From an uncultured Collinsella sp. (GTDB lineage Bacteria; Actinomycetota; Coriobacteriia; Coriobacteriales; Coriobacteriaceae), in the NCBI GenBank assembly GCA_900751695.1, contig CAADSS010000058.1:1-8416 (forward strand): 8,416 nt of DNA, given 5' to 3'. Of the stretch, positions 5,294-8,416 are shown one piece after another. The position numbers were made by a program, and so were the translations under genes. Below the pieces are notes generated by a model, which was not told where the DNA came from, made no database searches, and saw only the letters and a list, made by a program, of their open reading frames with translations. Each line of letters starts with the position of its first letter. The first letter of the stretch is position 1.

Positions 5294-8110
5294 TTATGCC
5301 TCACCTCCTTTGGAGTGCTTGCCAAGCGGAGTGGCATCTCCATCATTTGTGGCTGTACTGTCGCTGTCCTGAGATTTATGGTTCGAGCCGATATGCGGCA
5401 AGCGGCCCGTGGACTGATCGCCGCCCTTGGCACCACGCTCGCTGGCGTTGAGGCCAAACATGTGGCGGGCGGCAGGAATGGCGGCCGTGTGTTCGCGCAT
5501 CTCGCGACGCAGGTCCTCATCCGAAAGCGCCGAGATGCGCATCTGGGTATTGAGGCTCGCTCGGATATATTCGATATTGATCAGCCAGCCGCAGATGGCA
5601 ATAACCGAGATAATCCAAATGACAAGCAGGATGATCTTGCCGTTATTGTCGATATCGAGAACCGTCGACAGGACAAAGAGCAGGACCTGAACGCCCACCA
5701 CGGCGGCAAAACCGCCCTTGATGTAGTACGGGTAGCGATGTTCAAAGGCGACCGCATGATCGAGCAGTTCGCGACGGTACGAATCGGAATCGAGCATGAC
5801 GCGCATGGCCGTGCGCAGCGAGTAGCGCTGGCGCGGCAGGTCGTTGGACTCGCAAATCATCATACCGGTCGTGGAGAGCTGTTTATCAAAGAGCAGGTTA
5901 AGGTTGAGCAGCAGCGGACGCAGCTGCAGGCCGATAAAGAGCGCCACGATCAAGAACACGCCCAGAATGCACAGGTTAAACAGGTAGTTAAACGAGTACA
6001 TGCCGCCGACCGTCTCGCGCAGCAGATTGATGCCGTAGGTAAAGGGCAGCAGTGGGTGCAGCCACTGGAAGAAGCCAGGCATCATCTCGATGGGGTACAT
6101 GCCCGATGAACCCGGGATCTGCACGATAACCAGAATGACGCCGATTGCCTTGCCGATGTGCTTAAACGTAGTGGACAGCGCGTAAATGATGTTGACGTAC
6201 GTAAACGAGATGGCGATGCCGCCCAGCACGAACAGCAGCGGGTTGACGCACTGTACGCCAATGACCAGATCACCCACCGTAACGATGATGGCCTGCAACG
6301 CGCCCAGGATCACCATGAGCAACCAGCGGCCAAAGTAGCCTTGGCGCGCCGTAAAGCTGCCGATGCCTTCGCGATCGACCTCGAGCTTGTAGATGGCGAT
6401 AAGCACGTAGCCGCCCACCCAAAGCGCCAGGTTGGTATAGAACGGGGCAATGCCCGAGCCGAAGCTCTTAACCGGATAGATCGACTTGGACGCGAGCTCA
6501 ACCGGAGATGCCATGAAGTCTGCGACGTCATTGACGTCGACGCCCATCAGGTCGGCCAGCTCGCCCATGGACTCGGAGGTCTGTAGCGCCGCGATGTCGT
6601 TGGCGGCGGTTGCGAGCTTGTCCTGGACCTTGGCAAGCGAGGAATCGGTCTGGGACAGCGTGGTCTTGGCCTGGCCGAGCGTAGCGTTAAGCTGCGAAAG
6701 CGTACCGCGCGCGCTTGCAATCGTGGGCGTGAGGCCAGATACGATACCCGTCAAATCACCCGAGACGGCGGCAAAGGAATCAAGCGCGCTCGAGGCCTTC
6801 GGCAGCGCGTTTTGACCCAGGTCCGTCTGGGCCTGGCCAAGGTTGGTCGCACCGGTCTGAATTGCGTTATTGATAGCGTCGCTGGCACCCGAGACAGCCG
6901 CGGCGTCATTCGCCATGGCGCTCGACTGCGCAGACAGACCGTCCTTGATGCTCTGCAACTTCTCGTTCTGCTCACGGAGCGTATTGATGGTCGATACAAT
7001 GCGCGCGTCAATTTCCTCGGAACCTGTCGACGTGTCATTGGCGAGAATCTCCAAGTGCCCGATAACGGCCTTATTGTGGTCGATCGTCGCTTGGAGAGAC
7101 TCGAGCGAGTTGTCGATACGGGTGGTCGTAGATGTGACCGTGCCCGTCAGCTTGCCGATGGCAGCGTTCGCGGAGGCCGACGTCTTGGTGAGCGCAAGGC
7201 TGCCTTCCGAGAGCGCCTTGGAGAGCGAGGCGATAGAGTTGCCCGCCGTGGTGCGAGCTTCACCCAGCAGGTCGTTGCCCTGAGAGATCGCTTGCGTCAG
7301 TGACGGCGCCTGACCCTGCATGCCGGCAAGTGCCGCATCAGCCGAGGCGATAGCGCCACTCGTCTTATCGATGGCGGCATTCATATCGCCAATCGAATCG
7401 CGCACCTCGCCCAAGGTGTCGGACGCCTCGGACACCGAACTTGCCAGCGAGTCCTGAGTCTGGGTTGCCTTGTCCTTTAAATCGACACCGGCACCCTTGG
7501 CGATACCGGCAACAGTCTTGCCTACCGTAGAGACAAATTCCGAGTTGATCTGCTCCTCGATGGTGTTTGCACCGGTATCGGTAACCTTGGGCGCAATGGC
7601 GCTCTTCTTCTCATTGACGTAGTACGTGAGCTTGGGCTGATGGTAGTTGCCGTCGAGCATCGAAACCAGGTTATCCGAGAAGTTCTTGGGAATCACGATA
7701 GCGGCATAGTACTCGCCGCTCTCGACGCCCTCCTTGGCATCGGCCGTCGAGTCGACGAACGTCCAGCCCAACTGATGATTCTCCTTGAGCTGGTCGACCA
7801 CTTTGTCGCCAGCGTTGAGCTCACCCACCAAGTCGTTTTGGGTGCCTCGATCGTTGTTGGCGATAGCAATCTTGATGCCTTGGGTGTTTCCATACGGATC
7901 CCAGTTTGCCACGATGTTGTACCAGGCATACAGTGAGGGAATAACGCACACGCCGAGGGTAACCACCAAGGCAACGGGGTTCACAAGCAGTCGCTTAATG
8001 TCGCGCTTAAATATCGCAAAGGAGACCTTTGCATTGGATAGTTTGCTGCCGAGACTCACGCTTGGACCATCCATCCTGTCGTTGAATCGAATCGTACTAT
8101 CGACAACCAT
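5294..8110 (-). CDS. YhgE/Pip family membrane protein with extra C-terminal membrane domain, first of tandem pair
   Basis: This 938-residue paralogue of its downstream neighbour starts with a cytosolic N-terminus of about 40 residues. Segment 1 (about 44-66) follows, then NWDPYGNT (69-76), an IKIAIANND stretch (79-87) and SGEYYAAIVIPKNFS (131-145). A coiled-coil-like ectodomain covers about 200-510. The C-terminal module starts at YPVKSFGSGIAPFYT (545-559) with about five segments to residue 735, containing PGSSGMYPIEM (666-676) and HPLLPFTYGIN (685-695). Unlike the neighbour it continues for about 200 residues: a soluble stretch (736-793), two further membrane segments (about 797-819 and 825-848) and a polar tail (about 850-938) rich in Ser, Asp, Gly and Lys. 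The ATG at 8110 is the first start after an in-frame stop, but no Shine-Dalgarno is visible before it; Met13 (8074) has only AGG abutting it. It probably shares a promoter with the downstream gene. Function is unknown beyond the family. Confidence 0.92.
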   Translation of the reverse strand: MVVDSTIRFNDRMDGPSVSLGSKLSNAKVSFAIFKRDIKRLLVNPVALVVTLGVCVIPSLYAWYNIVANWDPYGNTQGIKIAIANNDRGTQNDLVGELNAGDKVVDQLKENHQLGWTFVDSTADAKEGVESGEYYAAIVIPKNFSDNLVSMLDGNYHQPKLTYYVNEKKSAIAPKVTDTGANTIEEQINSEFVSTVGKTVAGIAKGAGVDLKDKATQTQDSLASSVSEASDTLGEVRDSIGDMNAAIDKTSGAIASADAALAGMQGQAPSLTQAISQGNDLLGEARTTAGNSIASLSKALSEGSLALTKTSASANAAIGKLTGTVTSTTTRIDNSLESLQATIDHNKAVIGHLEILANDTSTGSEEIDARIVSTINTLREQNEKLQSIKDGLSAQSSAMANDAAAVSGASDAINNAIQTGATNLGQAQTDLGQNALPKASSALDSFAAVSGDLTGIVSGLTPTIASARGTLSQLNATLGQAKTTLSQTDSSLAKVQDKLATAANDIAALQTSESMGELADLMGVDVNDVADFMASPVELASKSIYPVKSFGSGIAPFYTNLALWVGGYVLIAIYKLEVDREGIGSFTARQGYFGRWLLMVILGALQAIIVTVGDLVIGVQCVNPLLFVLGGIAISFTYVNIIYALSTTFKHIGKAIGVILVIVQIPGSSGMYPIEMMPGFFQWLHPLLPFTYGINLLRETVGGMYSFNYLFNLCILGVFLIVALFIGLQLRPLLLNLNLLFDKQLSTTGMMICESNDLPRQRYSLRTAMRVMLDSDSYRRELLDHAVAFEHRYPYYIKGGFAAVVGVQVLLFVLSTVLDIDNNGKIILLVIWIISVIAICGWLINIEYIRASLNTQMRISALSDEDLRREMREHTAAIPAARHMFGLNASERGAKGGDQSTGRLPHIGSNHKSQDSDSTATNDGDATPLGKHSKGGEA
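5301..5311 (-). promoter_or_regulatory. Perfect Shine-Dalgarno embedded in the end of the upstream coding region
   Basis: AAAGGAGGTGA on the minus strand matches the full anti-Shine-Dalgarno complement. It is formed by the codons for Lys934-Gly-Gly-Glu937 of the first YhgE/Pip protein. Ten nt separate GGAGG from the ATG at 5293, and the upstream TAA touches that ATG. This supports translational coupling of the pair. Confidence 0.9.
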
Positions 8111-8165
8111 TGTAGTAGGCGCTTTAGCGTCTCAGAGCACAATGGTATTGAGTTTTGCGGGTAGC

Positions 8166-8194
8166 AATATACTACGAAGATGAGTTAGCGTACA
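8166..8194 (-). promoter_or_regulatory. Candidate promoter of the YhgE/Pip operon
   Basis: TATATT (8171-8166 on the minus strand) is a good -10 box. At 17 nt upstream the hexamer TGTACG (8194-8189) is a poor -35, which would fit an activated or tightly repressed promoter. The predicted transcript would start near 8159 and have a leader of about 50 nt. Confidence 0.4.
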
Positions 8195-8204
8195 GTTGTA
8201 CAGT
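8190..8204. promoter_or_regulatory. GTACA-type palindrome overlapping the candidate -35, possible operator
   Basis: GTACAGTTGTAC (8190-8201) is a perfect palindrome with a 2-nt centre. The same stretch can be read as a direct repeat, GTACAGT at 8190-8196 and again at 8198-8204, an 8-bp period. It overlaps the candidate -35 box. TetR-type regulators often bind short palindromes of this sort, and yhgE in Bacillus sits beside a TetR-type gene, but no regulator gene is visible here. Confidence 0.35.
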
Positions 8205-8360
8205 ATCCTAAATTTCAGCAGGTCACAAAACCACAACCCGCACAAATTAGCAGTCCGAATAATCGTTTAAGAACGTCCCCAATGACTAGTTTGGACCACG
8301 GTAACGTCGATGTTTTGGCAATGCCAGCGAGCGGGCGCCAGAGCGAACAAATTGGCATGA

Positions 8361-8401
8361 AAAGAGGACGGCATAGACCTTCTGGTCATGCCGTCCTCTT
8401 T
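8361..8401 (-). terminator. Strong hairpin, probable terminator of a gene beyond the right edge
   Basis: AAAGAGGACGGCAT (8361-8374) and ATGCCGTCCTCTTT (8388-8401) are perfect 14-bp arms, continued after one unpaired A by GACC-TTCT-GGTC. On the minus strand the stem ends in four T (the last at 8360); on the plus strand it ends in three. It therefore probably ends a leftward gene outside the window and insulates the YhgE/Pip operon. It could also work in both directions. Confidence 0.7.
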
Positions 8402-8416
8402 GAATGACAAGTTGTC

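Larger units (their letters stand above)
8111..8416. other. Intergenic region upstream of the YhgE/Pip operon
   Basis: No open frame that I would call a gene lies in these 306 bases. From right to left they hold a hairpin (8361-8401), about 155 bp with nothing recognisable (8205-8360, AT-richer than the genes), a small palindrome and direct repeat (8190-8204), a -10-like box (8166-8171), and a leader of roughly 50 nt. CGCT-AA-AGCG, a short palindrome, sits close before the start codon. Confidence 0.7.

Noticed and set aside
4373..6109. Long plus-strand open frame of 578 codons antisense across both YhgE/Pip genes
   Set aside because: Its translation is rich in Arg, His, Gly and Gln with no domain, no membrane pattern and no ribosome binding site. 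It spans the junction of two well-supported minus-strand genes and arises from the third-position GC bias.
3104..8110. Type VII secretion system involving an EsaA/YueB-like subunit
   Set aside because: The proteins share the general YhgE/YueB layout, but no WXG100 substrate, FtsK/SpoIIIE-type ATPase or EssB-like gene lies in the window.
3104..8110. Complete ABC exporter
   Set aside because: The C-terminal modules resemble ABC-2 permeases, but no Walker A/B ATPase is encoded nearby.
8205..8360. Possible small gene or RNA between the right-edge hairpin and the promoter region
   Set aside because: I found no open frame with a start signal and no recognisable RNA fold. The GGGGACG string (minus strand, near 8274-8280) echoes hairpin 1 but is too short to call a repeat copy.

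Overview
The window looks like a chromosomal or metagenome-derived contig from a GC-rich anaerobic actinobacterium. A Coriobacteriia member such as Collinsella is my best guess, from base composition, codon use and protein flavour; no rRNA or other phylogenetic marker is present to confirm it. Every gene I can support is on the minus strand, so transcription runs from the right edge to the left.

From right to left: (1) 8111-8416 is intergenic. It holds a strong hairpin (8361-8401) that probably ends a gene lying beyond the window, then a probable promoter with a small GTACA-type palindrome. (2) 8110-3104 is a two-gene operon of large YhgE/Pip-family membrane proteins, 938 and 729 residues. 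They abut exactly (TAA directly followed by ATG), and the second gene's perfect Shine-Dalgarno lies inside the last codons of the first. The operon ends at a hairpin plus T-tract at 2974-3008. (3) 2902-1919 encodes a DMT/EamA-type transporter with its own terminator (1881-1906). (4) 1802-507 encodes an M20-family metal-dependent amidohydrolase with a clear ribosome binding site and a 7-bp inverted repeat in its leader. (5) 506-261, starting immediately after the amidohydrolase stop, is only the last quarter or fifth of an MFS transporter; its 5' part is missing. (6) 1-260 contains two long near-perfect hairpins and a G-homopolymer stretch that looks like a poor-quality contig end.

Functionally this is a set of membrane transport and surface genes plus one cytosolic hydrolase. 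The two YhgE/Pip proteins probably act together in the envelope: each has one N-terminal membrane segment, a roughly 300-residue coiled-coil ectodomain and a multi-spanning C-terminal ABC-2-like module. No ATPase and no regulator gene lie beside them here. The amidohydrolase and the MFS remnant may once have formed a uptake/hydrolysis pair. I see no CRISPR array, RNA gene, intact mobile element or obvious defence system. The most interesting material is the tandem YhgE/Pip pair, with an unusual C-terminal extension on the first member, and the truncated MFS junction.
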